Source of the DNA: an uncultured Gemmatimonadota bacterium
GTDB lineage: Bacteria; Latescibacterota; UBA2968; UBA8231
Assembly: GCA_903893785.1 (NCBI GenBank)
Contig: CAITNQ010000089.1
Location: forward strand, 1-50,127
Direction of reading: 5' to 3'
DNA length: 50,127 nucleotides
Within the stretch, counting starts at the first letter, position 1; the number at the start of each line of letters is the position of its first letter. Under the pieces are notes generated by a model, which saw only the letters and a list, made by a program, of their open reading frames with translations, searched no databases and was not told the DNA's origin. Below, one piece after another: positions 1 through 8,869 of this stretch. The translations under genes were made by a program, and so were the position numbers.

Positions 1-449
1 CGTCGGTTTCGCTCGTCGTCGAGGTTGGCACTGATCACGGCGCTCGCCGCTTTGACTACCAGTTCGCCCACCTCGCGCCGCAACTCGGCCACGGCAGCGC
101 GCTGCTCACTCTCGATGCGGAGCCGCGCCTGGGTCACCGCCTGCTGGGCCTCCTTGCGGGCGGCCTCGATGATTTCCTGCCCGGCGCGTTGGGCCGCCTC
201 GCGGGCCAATCGAACCGTTTCGCGAGCTTCGGCGTCGGCGGCGGCCGCACGACGTTCCTGCTCCTCGAGCATGGACTGGGCCTGCTGCCTCACTCGCTCA
301 GCGCCTTCGAGCGCCTCTTTAATGCCCGCTTCGCGCTGATCGAGGGCCTGCAGCACTGGCTTCCACACAGTCCCCCTGAGGATAACCAGGACGACCAGGA
401 ACGTGATGATCGTCCAGGCGATGGTCCCCGCATGGGGTTGCAGTAACAT
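1..449 (-). CDS. atpF: ATP synthase F0 subunit b (partial, C-terminus off window)
   Basis: Subunit b of F0, the peripheral stalk that holds F1 against the rotating c-ring. Read on the minus strand from the ATG at 449, 149 complete codons are visible and the frame is open to the window edge. Residues about 8-26 form one hydrophobic helix (TIAWTIITFLVVLVIL), followed by the family-typical WKP and a long charged, Ala/Glu/Arg-rich coiled coil. It lies 27 nt downstream of the c-subunit stop, in the usual a-c-b order; delta, alpha, gamma, beta and epsilon would be expected to the left of the window. Identification rests on architecture and context. Confidence 0.9.
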   Translation of the reverse strand, partial: MLLQPHAGTIAWTIITFLVVLVILRGTVWKPVLQALDQREAGIKEALEGAERVRQQAQSMLEEQERRAAAADAEARETVRLAREAAQRAGQEIIEAARKEAQQAVTQARLRIESEQRAAVAELRREVGELVVKAASAVISANLDDERNR

Positions 450-476
450 GGCAGCTCTCGGTGGAAGTCGGAGGCG

Positions 477-707
477 CTACTTGGTGGCCAGCAGGAAGCA
501 GATCACCAGACCGAACAGGGCCACGCCCTCGATCAGAGCCGCCGCGATGATCATGGTGACGCGCAGATCGCCCGTTGCCTCGGGCTGGCGGGCGACGCCC
601 TCCAGAGCCGATGCTGCCAGGCGCCCAATCCCGAGGCCAGCGCCCAAGGCCACCAGGCCCGCGCCGACGCCAGCACCGATACCGGTACCGATCCCCGCAA
701 GTTCCAT
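477..707 (-). CDS. atpE: ATP synthase F0 subunit c
   Basis: Subunit c of 76 residues, two membrane helices joined by the polar loop around R40-Q41-P42, forming the rotating proteolipid ring. Helix 1 is Gly/Ala-rich (GIGAGVGAGLVALGAGLGIG). Helix 2 carries the ion-binding carboxylate E60 (AALIEGVALFG). The residue after E60 is Gly rather than Ser/Thr and helix 1 has no Gln, so the Na+ signature is absent and proton coupling is expected. The ATG at 707 is preceded by a strong AAGGAG ribosome site. It sits between the a and b subunit genes. Confidence 0.96.
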   Translation of the reverse strand: MELAGIGTGIGAGVGAGLVALGAGLGIGRLAASALEGVARQPEATGDLRVTMIIAAALIEGVALFGLVICFLLATK

Positions 708-746
708 GTTCCACTCCTTCTCAAACAGTTGATGGCACCCCCCCGG

Positions 747-1589
747 TCAATGCTCGGGGTGGGCCGCCATGCCGATGAAGAGAGACGAAAGCAGCGTGAA
801 GATGAACGCCTGAACCAAAGCCACGAAGATCTCGAGCAGGTAGATGGCGGCGGCGAACGCCACTGATACCGGCGCTACGCCCAAGGTCCCGAACAGGAAG
901 ATCATACCCAGCAAGGCCAGAATGACCACGTGCCCGGCCATCATGTTGGCGAACAGACGAATGCAGAGCGCGAAGGGCCGGGCAAAAACACCCAGCACCT
1001 CGACCGGGATCATGATCGGCAGCAGCCAAGCCGGCACGCCGTGGGGCACGAGGCTGCGGAGGTAACCGAAGAGCCCGTTGTTGGCAATGCCGGCAATGAG
1101 AATGACGACGAAAGTGCAGAATGCCAGCGCCGCCGTAACACTGATGTTGCCCGTTGCGGTGGCCGCGTAGGGGATCAAACCCAGTAGATTGCACGTGAGA
1201 ATGAAGAAGAAGACGGTGAGCAGGTACGGCAGGTACGGCCGACCTCGCTCGCCCATGGTGGCGTAGACAATGTCGTCGCGGACGAACACCACCATGGCCT
1301 CGAGGAGGTTGGCCATGCCCCGCGGCACGCGACTAGGCCGGCGGAAGGCGCGCAGCATGAAGCCGACCACCAGCGCCGCCGCCAGCCACATCATCACCAC
1401 ATGCTTGGTGATCGAAAAATCGATAGTCACGCCCATGATCTGCACCGGCGGCAACTCAATCAGGTTGAGCCGACCGTCGATCAGGTGGTGGGCATCCAGT
1501 ACCGGCACATCGAGGTAGCTCTTGTCCTGGATGTGGCCCAGAATGTCCAGCTTGCCCGCTGCCTCAGCAGCCTGAGCTTCAGCCGCCAT
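747..1589 (-). CDS. atpB: ATP synthase F0 subunit a
   Basis: Subunit a (280 aa from the ATG at 1589), the stator membrane protein with the two proton half-channels facing the c-ring. Several hydrophobic helices are visible. The essential arginine is R211 in the motif CIRLFANMMAGH, which opposes c-subunit E60. An in-frame TTG two codons upstream (1595) is possible, but the ATG is preferred. The N-terminus (MAAEAQAAEAAGKLD) is longer than a minimal subunit a. It is followed by atpE after 39 nt, so it is part of the same transcript. Confidence 0.95.
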   Translation of the reverse strand: MAAEAQAAEAAGKLDILGHIQDKSYLDVPVLDAHHLIDGRLNLIELPPVQIMGVTIDFSITKHVVMMWLAAALVVGFMLRAFRRPSRVPRGMANLLEAMVVFVRDDIVYATMGERGRPYLPYLLTVFFFILTCNLLGLIPYAATATGNISVTAALAFCTFVVILIAGIANNGLFGYLRSLVPHGVPAWLLPIMIPVEVLGVFARPFALCIRLFANMMAGHVVILALLGMIFLFGTLGVAPVSVAFAAAIYLLEIFVALVQAFIFTLLSSLFIGMAAHPEH

Positions 1590-1685
1590 GGCCAACCCGT
1601 TCCCGGTATCGCGTCACGATGCCGTCGTGGGCTTGAGGTGGAGGGGATGAACTGCAGCGGCGCCACGCGCCAAGGGAGCCATAAA

Positions 1686-2042
1686 CTACGACCTGCCCAC
1701 AGGAGTGTCAACCGGTTCCGGCCCCTGACACTGGACAGCCTCGGCACCGGGCGCAGCGCGCGTCAGGCTGCGGCTGCGACGCAGCAGATAGGCCACCTCG
1801 AGCCCGAGCAGCAGCAGGTAGGTCGAGATCAGTCCGGCGACGAAACCGGCCCGGTGCAGGTCGGTCAGGCCCAAGATCAGCAGTGCCGCCGCGCTGACCA
1901 CCAGCAGGCGGACACCGATGCCGCCGACGAACACCCGGGCGAAGACGGCCGGACGCTGACTGACAGCCCAGCGGAACACCACCCAGGTGACGCTGGCGGT
2001 GACGGCCGAGATGGCCGCGCCCACCTCAAAACCCAGCCACAT
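1686..2042 (-). CDS. AtpI-like small membrane protein of the ATP synthase operon
   Basis: A 118-residue protein with three to four predicted membrane helices (residues about 8-90) and a polar C-terminal tail. Position between an AtpZ-like gene and subunit a is the usual place of AtpI-type proteins, thought to help c-ring assembly or Mg2+ supply. Sequence conservation in this family is low, so the name rests mainly on size, topology and context. Its ATG (2042) comes 2 nt after the stop of the upstream gene, suggesting translational coupling. A 96-nt gap separates it from atpB. Confidence 0.7.
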   Translation of the reverse strand: MWLGFEVGAAISAVTASVTWVVFRWAVSQRPAVFARVFVGGIGVRLLVVSAAALLILGLTDLHRAGFVAGLISTYLLLLGLEVAYLLRRSRSLTRAAPGAEAVQCQGPEPVDTPVGRS

Positions 2043-2044
2043 GA

Positions 2045-2299
2045 TCAGCGCCCACGGCGACCCGCCGGGCCACCCGGCCGGGTCAGGTCACGGTACAGAT
2101 TGAGGAAACCGGCGGCGGCGCCCAGGAAGACCCCGGTGAGAAGCAGCCACGGCGCCGTGCCCAGGCGGCCGTCGAGCCAGCGCCCCCCGAACAGGCACAG
2201 CAGGATGGTGGCCGCGAACTGGAAGCCGGCCCCTACATACTCGCCGGCTTGGGCCCAGGGCGCCGCCCGGCGCGGTGCAGGTGGTCGAAGCTGTGCCAT
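2045..2299 (-). CDS. AtpZ/AtpI-family protein (ATPase gene 1 type)
   Basis: An 84-residue, two-helix membrane protein. Segments YVGAGFQFAATILLCLFGG and APWLLLTGVFLGAAAGF flank the motif GRWLDGRLGTAP, characteristic of the small AtpZ family encoded at the head of many F0F1 operons (Pfam ATPase_gene1 type). AtpZ with AtpI has been linked to c-ring assembly and Mg2+/Ca2+ handling; that role is family knowledge. It is the first visible gene of this operon. No convincing promoter was found between 2300 and the repeat block beginning at 2467. Confidence 0.82.
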   Translation of the reverse strand: MAQLRPPAPRRAAPWAQAGEYVGAGFQFAATILLCLFGGRWLDGRLGTAPWLLLTGVFLGAAAGFLNLYRDLTRPGGPAGRRGR

Positions 2300-2466
2300 G
2301 CCCGTGGTCCTGCGGGAAGCTCCGGACCCGGCGTCGGGTCTGGAAGGTACGACACCAAAACGGCACTACGGCACGAGACGACAAGATTGACGCTCCGGGG
2401 GGCGCCGTCAATGGCCTGCGGGTGGTGGCGGCACCCGGCGCGACTCGGCCGCAGCCCAGCCGGGTG

Positions 2467-2738
2467 GCGCCGCGGCCGCGGGGGCGGTTCCCACCCGGCC
2501 ACCGCAATGCTACCCGGTTCCCGCGCCGCGGGGCCGGTAGGTGCCCCAGCGGCAGAAGCGGTGCGCATCCAGCCACCGCGGTCGCACCCGGCCCGACCGG
2601 GGGCGCCGCGGCCGCAGGGGCGGTTCCCACCCGGCCACCGCAATGCTAGCCGGTTCCCGCGCCGCGGGGCCGGTGGACGCCCCAGCGGCAGAAGCGGTGC
2701 GCATCCAGCCACCGCGGTCGCACCCGGCCCGACCGGGG
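2467..2738. repeat. Tandem direct repeat, two copies of a 136-bp unit
   Basis: Two adjacent, nearly identical copies (2467-2602 and 2603-2738) with period 136 bp, fixed by shared landmarks such as the CGGTTCCCACCC block at 2485 and 2621. Differences are a handful of substitutions. A degraded partial copy may precede it near 2430-2466. The unit is very GC-rich with many self-complementary stretches. Reading frames through it exist on both strands only because stops are rare. It lies between the divergent ATP synthase and panB transcription units, just upstream of the panB promoter. Confidence 0.85.
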
Positions 2739-2758
2739 GCGCCAACCCGCGGGTGCCG

Positions 2759-2787
2759 TTGCCGGCCCGGGCCTACCGCGCTAATAT
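2759..2787 (+). promoter_or_regulatory. Candidate sigma-70-type promoter of panB
   Basis: TTGCCG (2759-2764), 17 bp spacer, TAATAT (2782-2787), followed by GGAGG at 2807-2811 and the panB GTG at 2819. The match and spacing are good and the -10 is the only AT-rich spot in the region. Prediction only. Confidence 0.5.
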
Positions 2788-2818
2788 CGATCGACGAATC
2801 CATTCCGGAGGCCCGCTT

Positions 2819-3739
2819 GTGAATGCACCCTCTGCAGCCAAGGTGACGGTCGCTGACCTGCGCGGCCGCAAGGCTCACGGTCCCCGTATCGCCATGCTGA
2901 CGGCCTATGACTGCCCGACCGCCCGCCTGCAGGACGAAGCCGGCGCCGACATTGTCTTCGTGGGTGACTCGGTGGGCACTAATGTGCTCGGATACCGCGG
3001 TCCGCAGCAGGTGACCATGGCCGACATGCTCCACCACACGCGGGCGGTACGGCGGGGCGTCGACCGTGCTTTCCTGCTGGCCGACATGCCCTTCCTGTCT
3101 TACCAGGTGGCGGTGGACGCGGCGGTACGCAACGCCGGCCGGCTGGTCCAGGAAGCTGAGGCCGAAGGGGTCAAGCTTGAGGGCGGCAGCGAAGTCGTGG
3201 CGCAGACGCGGGCCATTGTCCAGGCCGGCATGCCGGTCATGGGGCACATCGGGTACACGCCGCAGACCCAGTCACCCGACCTGTTTGTCCATAGCGAACG
3301 CCGCGGCACCGTGCCCAAGTTCCAGGCCAAGGGGGTACGCGGCGCGCTGCACCTGCTGGACGAGGCGCGGCGCCTGGAAGATGCCGGGGCGTTTGCCCTG
3401 GTGCTCGAGATGGTGACCGAAGAAGCGGCCCAGGCGGTAACCGAGCGCCTCTCGATCCCGACCATCGGGATCGGCGCCGGCCGCTTCTGTGACGGTCAGG
3501 TGTTGACCGTCACCGACCTATTGGGCCTGAACCAGCAGCCGCTGCGTCTGGCCAGAGCCTATGCCGACCTGCGACCAGCCATGGCCAGCGCCTTCCGCGC
3601 GTACGTTCAGGACGTGCAGACCGGGGCCTTCCCCACCGCCGACCACGCGCAACAGATGGAACCCGAGCAGCGGTTACGGTTGGAGCAAGCCCTGCGCGAG
3701 GCCGGCAACGCCGCCGACCGAGCGTCAGGTCAGGTCTGA
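2819..3739 (+). CDS. panB: 3-methyl-2-oxobutanoate hydroxymethyltransferase
   Basis: Cytosolic TIM-barrel enzyme that transfers a hydroxymethyl group from 5,10-methylene-THF to alpha-ketoisovalerate, giving ketopantoate, the first committed step of pantothenate and CoA synthesis. The family opening VTVADLRGRK and IAMLTAYDCPTARL, the metal/substrate segment FVGDSVGTNVLGY, MGHIGYTPQ and IPTIGIGAG are all present. The frame is open far upstream, but the GTG at 2819 is chosen because GGAGG lies 7 nt before it and family homology starts there; 306 aa, slightly longer than usual (about 265-280) owing to its C-terminus. It appears monocistronic; panC and panD are not in the window. Confidence 0.95.
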   Translation: MNAPSAAKVTVADLRGRKAHGPRIAMLTAYDCPTARLQDEAGADIVFVGDSVGTNVLGYRGPQQVTMADMLHHTRAVRRGVDRAFLLADMPFLSYQVAVDAAVRNAGRLVQEAEAEGVKLEGGSEVVAQTRAIVQAGMPVMGHIGYTPQTQSPDLFVHSERRGTVPKFQAKGVRGALHLLDEARRLEDAGAFALVLEMVTEEAAQAVTERLSIPTIGIGAGRFCDGQVLTVTDLLGLNQQPLRLARAYADLRPAMASAFRAYVQDVQTGAFPTADHAQQMEPEQRLRLEQALREAGNAADRASGQV

Positions 3740-3740
3740 A

Positions 3741-3756
3741 CGGACCGCCGGGTCCG
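3741..3756. terminator. Hairpin between convergent panB and DUF4159 gene
   Basis: CGGACC, loop GCCG, GGTCCG starts 2 nt after the panB stop; perfect 6-bp stem with a 4-nt loop. No T-tract follows on either strand, so it is a candidate bidirectional terminator or 3'-end stabiliser, not a canonical intrinsic terminator. Confidence 0.45.
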
Positions 3757-3791
3757 CGCGGCTGCCCGGCTGCGGCTGGCGGCGGCTGACC

Positions 3792-5627
3792 TCAGTGCCC
3801 TGAGGCGCCGTCGAGGACATTGCGGTCGTCCACCAGAAACACCTCATCCACACGCAGGTCGGGGAAGGCGCGCAGCCAGGCCTCCAGCGCCACCTGCTCG
3901 GCCTGCGGTTGCAGGCGCAAGCGGGTAACGAAACCCAACCGACTCAAAGCGAACGTGACGGTCTGCACCTTGCCCCCCTCAAGCTCGACCTCGACCTGCC
4001 GGGACGAGCCGTCGTAACGTACCTCCAGGGCGTGGCGCCCGGTCGGTACGTTGTGCAGCAGCAGACCGTTGAGAGCTGGATTCAGGCTCTCAAGGCGATA
4101 GCGGCCGTCGAGGATAACCTGGATGCCTCCCGGCCCTGCGGGCTGACCCAGCGGCGCCATGACCACGGCTAGCGACGCGTCAAGGGCGCCCGCCAGGCGT
4201 TCGGTGCGGGCCGCCAGATCGCGGCCGGGACTCCCGGATGGAGGCAGAGATGCCACCGGGCGTCCCGGCATCCATGCCGGGCGGTCTTCCTTAGGCGTCA
4301 AGCCGCCGCGCGCCGTAAGGGCATAGGCCAGGACGTTGACGCCGGCCATCAGCACCGGTTCGTTGGGCGCGGCACCTTGGCCGTTGTCGGTAACGTCGTA
4401 GCTGCGCGCCCAGCCGAGGGTCAGCGGCAGGTCACTCAAAAGGCCCACCACACGGTCCTTGCAGGTCACCGCCCAGAGGCCAGCGGCCAGCTGCGGCTCG
4501 TCCGTGGTCGCCGCAGCGAACTGGTTAGTGGTGGCGGCCGCCTGGGGGGCGGGTCCGGCTCCCGGCGCCACCACCTGCGCCCCAGTGCGGCTGACGGGGA
4601 AGTACCAGCCGCTGCTCTCGACCGCAAACGGGCCCCGAGTCTTGTCTTCGCCCGGGAAACCGCCCCCGAAGGTGTAGTATGAGTTATACACGTCGTGGCC
4701 GACAGGAACGTTGAAGAGCGCGCCGTCGCGGCCCAGGATGGTCTGGAACTGGTGGACCATTTGTTCCAGGAAGTAGTTGCTTCCCTCGCAGTACACGAAG
4801 CCGCCTTGACGCAGGTACTGGCCCAGCTGCTGTTGTTCGGGGCCACTGAAGGCCACCAGGCGATCGCCCCAGGTGGGGTGTCCGGCGCCCTGGACCAGGA
4901 AGTGTATCGGCGCCTTCAGCAGGTCGGGGGACAGGAAGTAGTCGTACTCCTTCTCCTGTACTTGGGCCAGCAAGCCGGTGTGGTCGCGCAGGTACCGGGC
5001 CAGAGCATCCAGCCCCTTTGCCGGAGCGCCGGCGCCGTAGACGCGGACGCGCGCCAGGTTGATGTAGCCGACCAGGTCCTGGCGACTGGTCGGGTCAACC
5101 ATGACCACGGCCTGGTCGTGGTTGGCGCGGGCCCGATCGACCATCCGCAGCAGGTCCATGGGCGAGACCCCGTGATCCCCGCGGCCGGTGGCCAGTTCGG
5201 CGGCAGGCGGCAGACGCGAGAGCTCGGCCCCTCCCAGGACGTGCTCGGCGGCAAACTGCGGCCGGTCGGCCTTGATGCCGGACCCTGGCTCGCGCAGGGA
5301 CATGGGTGGGGCAGGGCCCAGCTCGCCGGGCGTCGTGGGAGCCAGCGACGCGGCGATGCCGGCCGGCAGGGACCCGGGCCCACCGGGCGCCCGCAGCTGC
5401 GTCACCCGGCCGTTGGCCTCATGGCTGCCAACGCCGCCCCCAGCCACCGGCATGGGCGGTGGCTCAAAACGCGGCAGGGGTATGGACAGGCGCATGCGGA
5501 AGGCGACAGTGTCCAGCTCTCCCCAGCGCGCGGTCTGTACCAGATACAGGCCGATCAGGTGGAGCAGGACCGACACCAGCAGGGCGGTCTGCCACGCGGT
5601 CAGGCGCTGTCGCCACCGGGAACGCAT
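3792..5627 (-). CDS. DUF4159-type membrane-anchored protein
   Basis: A 611-residue protein of unknown function. Residues 1-12 are basic, about 12-30 form one membrane helix (ALLVSVLLHLIGLYLV), then a Pro/Gly-rich linker to about 150. The middle region (GYINLARVRVYG, ARYLRDHTGL, LRQGGFVYCEGSNYF, NSYYTFGGGFPG) resembles DUF4159, a ThuA/glutamine-amidotransferase-like fold common in Planctomycetes, Gemmatimonadetes and Bacteroidetes. The C-terminal about 120 residues look like a PEGA/carbohydrate-binding-like beta module (GRHALEVRYDG, GGKVQTVTFAL). The N-terminal anchor plus Pro-rich linker is TonB-like in layout but has no TonB C-terminal domain. The ATG at 5627 is the first plausible start; upstream codons lack family sequence. 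Confidence 0.72.
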   Translation of the reverse strand: MRSRWRQRLTAWQTALLVSVLLHLIGLYLVQTARWGELDTVAFRMRLSIPLPRFEPPPMPVAGGGVGSHEANGRVTQLRAPGGPGSLPAGIAASLAPTTPGELGPAPPMSLREPGSGIKADRPQFAAEHVLGGAELSRLPPAAELATGRGDHGVSPMDLLRMVDRARANHDQAVVMVDPTSRQDLVGYINLARVRVYGAGAPAKGLDALARYLRDHTGLLAQVQEKEYDYFLSPDLLKAPIHFLVQGAGHPTWGDRLVAFSGPEQQQLGQYLRQGGFVYCEGSNYFLEQMVHQFQTILGRDGALFNVPVGHDVYNSYYTFGGGFPGEDKTRGPFAVESSGWYFPVSRTGAQVVAPGAGPAPQAAATTNQFAAATTDEPQLAAGLWAVTCKDRVVGLLSDLPLTLGWARSYDVTDNGQGAAPNEPVLMAGVNVLAYALTARGGLTPKEDRPAWMPGRPVASLPPSGSPGRDLAARTERLAGALDASLAVVMAPLGQPAGPGGIQVILDGRYRLESLNPALNGLLLHNVPTGRHALEVRYDGSSRQVEVELEGGKVQTVTFALSRLGFVTRLRLQPQAEQVALEAWLRAFPDLRVDEVFLVDDRNVLDGASGH

Positions 5628-6119
5628 GGGCGGAACCCTCGGGGTGCGCGTGGACGAGGACGGCGAGGGGCGGAGCCACCGCCAGCCGGGCTGCCGACGG
5701 CAGGCCAGCAGGCCTGGTGGTTGGACGCCGGCACCAGCAGACGCGGTTCCGCGCCGCCGCGGGTTCTGCCCCGGACCCGCGACCTGCGCAGCGACAACCG
5801 CGGTGCCTGGGGCAGGCGCGGTTGGCCCGGGCACCCGAACCCGTACTGTGGTCCGGCAATAATAGGCGAAAGGATGCTCCTCGTCGCCGGCCTCCAAGTG
5901 CGACGGCGCGCGGCCGGCCAGGCGCGCCCCGCCCTCCCGCGGGTTGCCTTGTGCCCCTGCCCCTTTTTCGCATCTTTGACCGGATCGGCCTGCCACCGGG
6001 GCCAGCTGCGGGTGAGCACCCCCCCGCCGGCCACCCGACCGCTGCCGGCACAGTCGTCGGCCGCCGTCGATATGAGGGGTCGATACGCCCCGCCACCCCA
6101 GCCAGGATCCGGACGCGAC
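5628..6119. promoter_or_regulatory. 492-bp divergent intergenic region, possible aceE promoter at 5822-5849
   Basis: No coding sequence is convincing here; the open frames are low-complexity Arg/Pro/Gly shadows. The best promoter match toward aceE is TTGGCC (5822-5827), 16 bp, TACTGT (5844-5849), implying a leader of about 270 nt. A TATTAT block on the minus strand (5864-5859) could serve the DUF4159 gene, but its -35 is poor. A pyrimidine-rich stretch (CCCCTTTTTCGCATCTTTGACC) lies around 5960-5981. Confidence 0.3.
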
Positions 6120-8786
6120 ATGAACGAAAACCCCAGCGCCGAGTTCGACCTCGAACTCAGCGAGTGGCTCGAGTCCCTGGACTACGTGCTGGCCCACCGC
6201 TCACCGGCGCAGGTGACTGAACTGCTCAACCGGCTGCGAACCCGGGCTGAGCGGGCGGGCGTGCGGGCGCCGTTTACGGCCAATACGCCGTACGTCAACA
6301 CCATCCCTCGGCAGGAGCAGCCGGCTTACCCCGGCGACCGCGACTTGGAGAGGCGCATCAAGAGCCTGGTGCGGTGGAATGCCATGGCCATGGTAGTGCG
6401 GGCCAACCGCGACAAGGCTTCGCCGGGTGGGCACATCTCCACCTTCGCCTCCGCCGCGACGCTCTACGAGGTCGGCTTCAACCACTTCTTCCGTGCCCCC
6501 AGCGCCGGGTTCGGCGGCGACCTGGTGTACTTCCAGGGCCACGCCTCGCCGGGCATCTATGCGCGCGCCTTTCTCGAGGGCCGGTTGTCGGAAACCCACC
6601 TGGCCAACTTCCGTCGCGAGCTGCGGCCCGGGGGCGGGCTCTCCTCGTATCCGCATCCGTGGCTGATGCCCGAGTTCTGGCAGTTCCCGACCGTGTCCAT
6701 GGGACTGGGGCCCATTCTGTCCATCTACCAGGCGCGGTACAACCGCTACCTGGAAGACCGCGGCCTGAAGCCAGCCGACAGCGCCAAGGTCTGGGCCTTC
6801 CTGGGCGACGGCGAGTGCGATGAACCCGAGACCCTCGGCGCCATCACCCTGGCCTCGCGCGAGCGCCTGGACAACCTGATCTGGGTCATCAACTGCAACC
6901 TCCAACGCCTGGATGGCCCGGTACGCGGTAACGGCAAGATGATCCAGGAACTGGAAGCCGCTTTTCGGGGCGCTGGGTGGAACGTCATCAAGGTGATCTG
7001 GGGCGAGGACTGGGATCCGCTCTTGGCGCAGGACGATGACGGCCTGCTGGTACGGCGCATGGGCGAGGTGGTCGATGGGCAGTACCAGAAGTATATCGTT
7101 TCGAACGGCGCCTACATACGGCGGGAGTTCTTCGGTACCGATCCGCGCCTGCTGAGCCGAGTCAGCCACCTGTCGGACGAGCAGTTGCAGCGCATGAAGC
7201 GCGGCGGGCATGACCCCGAAAAGGTGTACGCGGCTTACCTGGCGGCCACCACGCACGAGGGCAGCCCCACGGTGATTCTCGCTAAGACCATCAAGGGGTA
7301 CGGCTTGGGCGAGGCCGGCGAGGGCAAAAACATCACCCATCAGCAGAAGAAGCTGAACGACGTTGAGCTCCGCTCGTTCCGCACGCGGTTCGGCATCCCG
7401 ATCCCCGACGACCAGGTGGATGCGGCCCCGTTCTACCGGCCGGACGACGACAGCCCCGAGATGCGTTACCTGCAGCAGCGCCGCGAAGCCCTCGGTGGCT
7501 ACCTGCCAGCACGCCGGGTTGCCGTGGCACCGTTGGCGACCCCGCCGCGCGAGCTGTTTAGCGAGTTCGACCGCGGCACCGGTGAGCGGCCGATTGCGAC
7601 CACCATGGCGTTCGTGAGAATCCTGGCCAGGCTGCTGCAGGACCGCCAGATGGGTCGCTACATCGTGCCCATCATCCCGGACGAGGCGCGCACTTTCGGC
7701 ATGGATCCGTTCTTCCGTCAGTTCGGTATCTACTCGCGGGTGGGCCAGCTGTACGAACCGGTGGACCGCGATGTGGTGTCATACTACCGCGAAGCCCGAA
7801 GCGGGCAGATTCTCGAGGAGGGCATCACCGAAGCCGGCGCCATGTCTTCGTTCATCGCGGCGGGGACGGCCTACGCCACCCACGGCGTCAACACCATCCC
7901 ATTCTTCGTGTACTACTCCATGTTCGGCATGCAGCGCATCGGTGACCTGGTGTGGCTGGCTGGCGACATGCGGTGCAAAGGGTTCATGGTCGGCGGCACC
8001 GCGGGCCGCACGACGCTCAACGGCGAAGGCCTCCAGCACGAGGACGGCCAGAGCCATCTGTTGGCGCTGCCGGTCCCGAACCTGATGGCCTACGACCCGG
8101 CCTTTGGCTACGAGATCGGCGTCATCGTGCGCGAAGGCATCCGCCGCATGTACGAAGCACAAGAGGATATCTTCTACTACCTGACAGTGGAGAATGAGCA
8201 ATACGAGATGCCGGCCATGCCCGGAGGCGTGGAGGAGGGCATCCTGCGCGGGTTGTACCGCTTCCGGCCGGCCCCGGACCACGGATCGGGCCCCCGCGCC
8301 CATCTGCTGGCCAGCGGCGCCATCGTGAACCAGGCCGTGGCTGCCCAGGAGATCCTGGCTGAGCGCTACGGCGTCGCCGCGGATGTATGGAGCGTCACCA
8401 GCTTCAAGGAACTGCACCGTGATGGCCACGCCACGGAACGGTGGAACCGGCATCACCCCGGGGAAACGCGGCGCACGGGGTACCTCGAAGGCCTGCTGCA
8501 GCACCAGGAGGGCGCCTTTGTCATTGCGTCGGACTATGTCCGCGCCCTGGGGGACGCCATCTCCCGTTGGTTCCCCCGCCCGCCGGTCATCCTGGGCACC
8601 GACGGGTTCGGACGCAGCGAGAGCCGCAGTGCGTTGCGCGACTTCTTCGAGGTCGATGCCCGCTTCATAGCTCTGGCCGCCATACACGGCCTCGCACGTG
8701 AAGGCACCCTTGGCTGGGACCGGGTGCGCCAGGTCATGAAGGATCTAGAGATTGACCCGGACAAGGCCGATCCGGTCCTCAGCTGA
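6120..8786 (+). CDS. aceE: Pyruvate dehydrogenase E1, homodimeric type
   Basis: E1 of the pyruvate dehydrogenase complex: TPP-dependent decarboxylation of pyruvate and reductive acetylation of the E2 lipoyl groups. At 888 aa it matches the homodimeric (gamma-proteobacterial/actinobacterial) form. The TPP/Mg2+ motif begins at residue 229 (GDGECDEPETLGAI) and ends with the NCNLQRLDGPVRGNGK segment; SPGGHISTFASAATLYEVG and GRTTLNGEGLQHEDG are also diagnostic. The frame is open far upstream on the plus strand through the antisense of the DUF4159 gene, but homology starts at the ATG at 6120 (MNENPSAEFDLELSEWLESL). First gene of aceE-aceF-lpd. Confidence 0.97.
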   Translation: MNENPSAEFDLELSEWLESLDYVLAHRSPAQVTELLNRLRTRAERAGVRAPFTANTPYVNTIPRQEQPAYPGDRDLERRIKSLVRWNAMAMVVRANRDKASPGGHISTFASAATLYEVGFNHFFRAPSAGFGGDLVYFQGHASPGIYARAFLEGRLSETHLANFRRELRPGGGLSSYPHPWLMPEFWQFPTVSMGLGPILSIYQARYNRYLEDRGLKPADSAKVWAFLGDGECDEPETLGAITLASRERLDNLIWVINCNLQRLDGPVRGNGKMIQELEAAFRGAGWNVIKVIWGEDWDPLLAQDDDGLLVRRMGEVVDGQYQKYIVSNGAYIRREFFGTDPRLLSRVSHLSDEQLQRMKRGGHDPEKVYAAYLAATTHEGSPTVILAKTIKGYGLGEAGEGKNITHQQKKLNDVELRSFRTRFGIPIPDDQVDAAPFYRPDDDSPEMRYLQQRREALGGYLPARRVAVAPLATPPRELFSEFDRGTGERPIATTMAFVRILARLLQDRQMGRYIVPIIPDEARTFGMDPFFRQFGIYSRVGQLYEPVDRDVVSYYREARSGQILEEGITEAGAMSSFIAAGTAYATHGVNTIPFFVYYSMFGMQRIGDLVWLAGDMRCKGFMVGGTAGRTTLNGEGLQHEDGQSHLLALPVPNLMAYDPAFGYEIGVIVREGIRRMYEAQEDIFYYLTVENEQYEMPAMPGGVEEGILRGLYRFRPAPDHGSGPRAHLLASGAIVNQAVAAQEILAERYGVAADVWSVTSFKELHRDGHATERWNRHHPGETRRTGYLEGLLQHQEGAFVIASDYVRALGDAISRWFPRPPVILGTDGFGRSESRSALRDFFEVDARFIALAAIHGLAREGTLGWDRVRQVMKDLEIDPDKADPVLS

Positions 8787-8869
8787 CCGTCTGTGGCCGG
8801 CGGCCGCCGCCGGTATGCGTTGCACGCCTCGGGCCGCTGCCGCCGGCCCGTTTTCCGCGAGTCAGGCCC

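Noticed and set aside
477..707. Sodium-type ATP synthase c-ring
   Set aside because: The Gln and Ser/Thr ligands that accompany the Glu in Na+ rings are missing.
2249..2818. N-terminal extension of panB through the tandem repeat
   Set aside because: The repeat-encoded peptide is Pro/Arg/Gly junk, and a GGAGG site with GTG at 2819 marks the real start.
4695..6119. N-terminal extension of aceE through the region opposite the DUF4159 gene
   Set aside because: Open only by chance; the ATG at 6120 gives the normal 888-residue enzyme.
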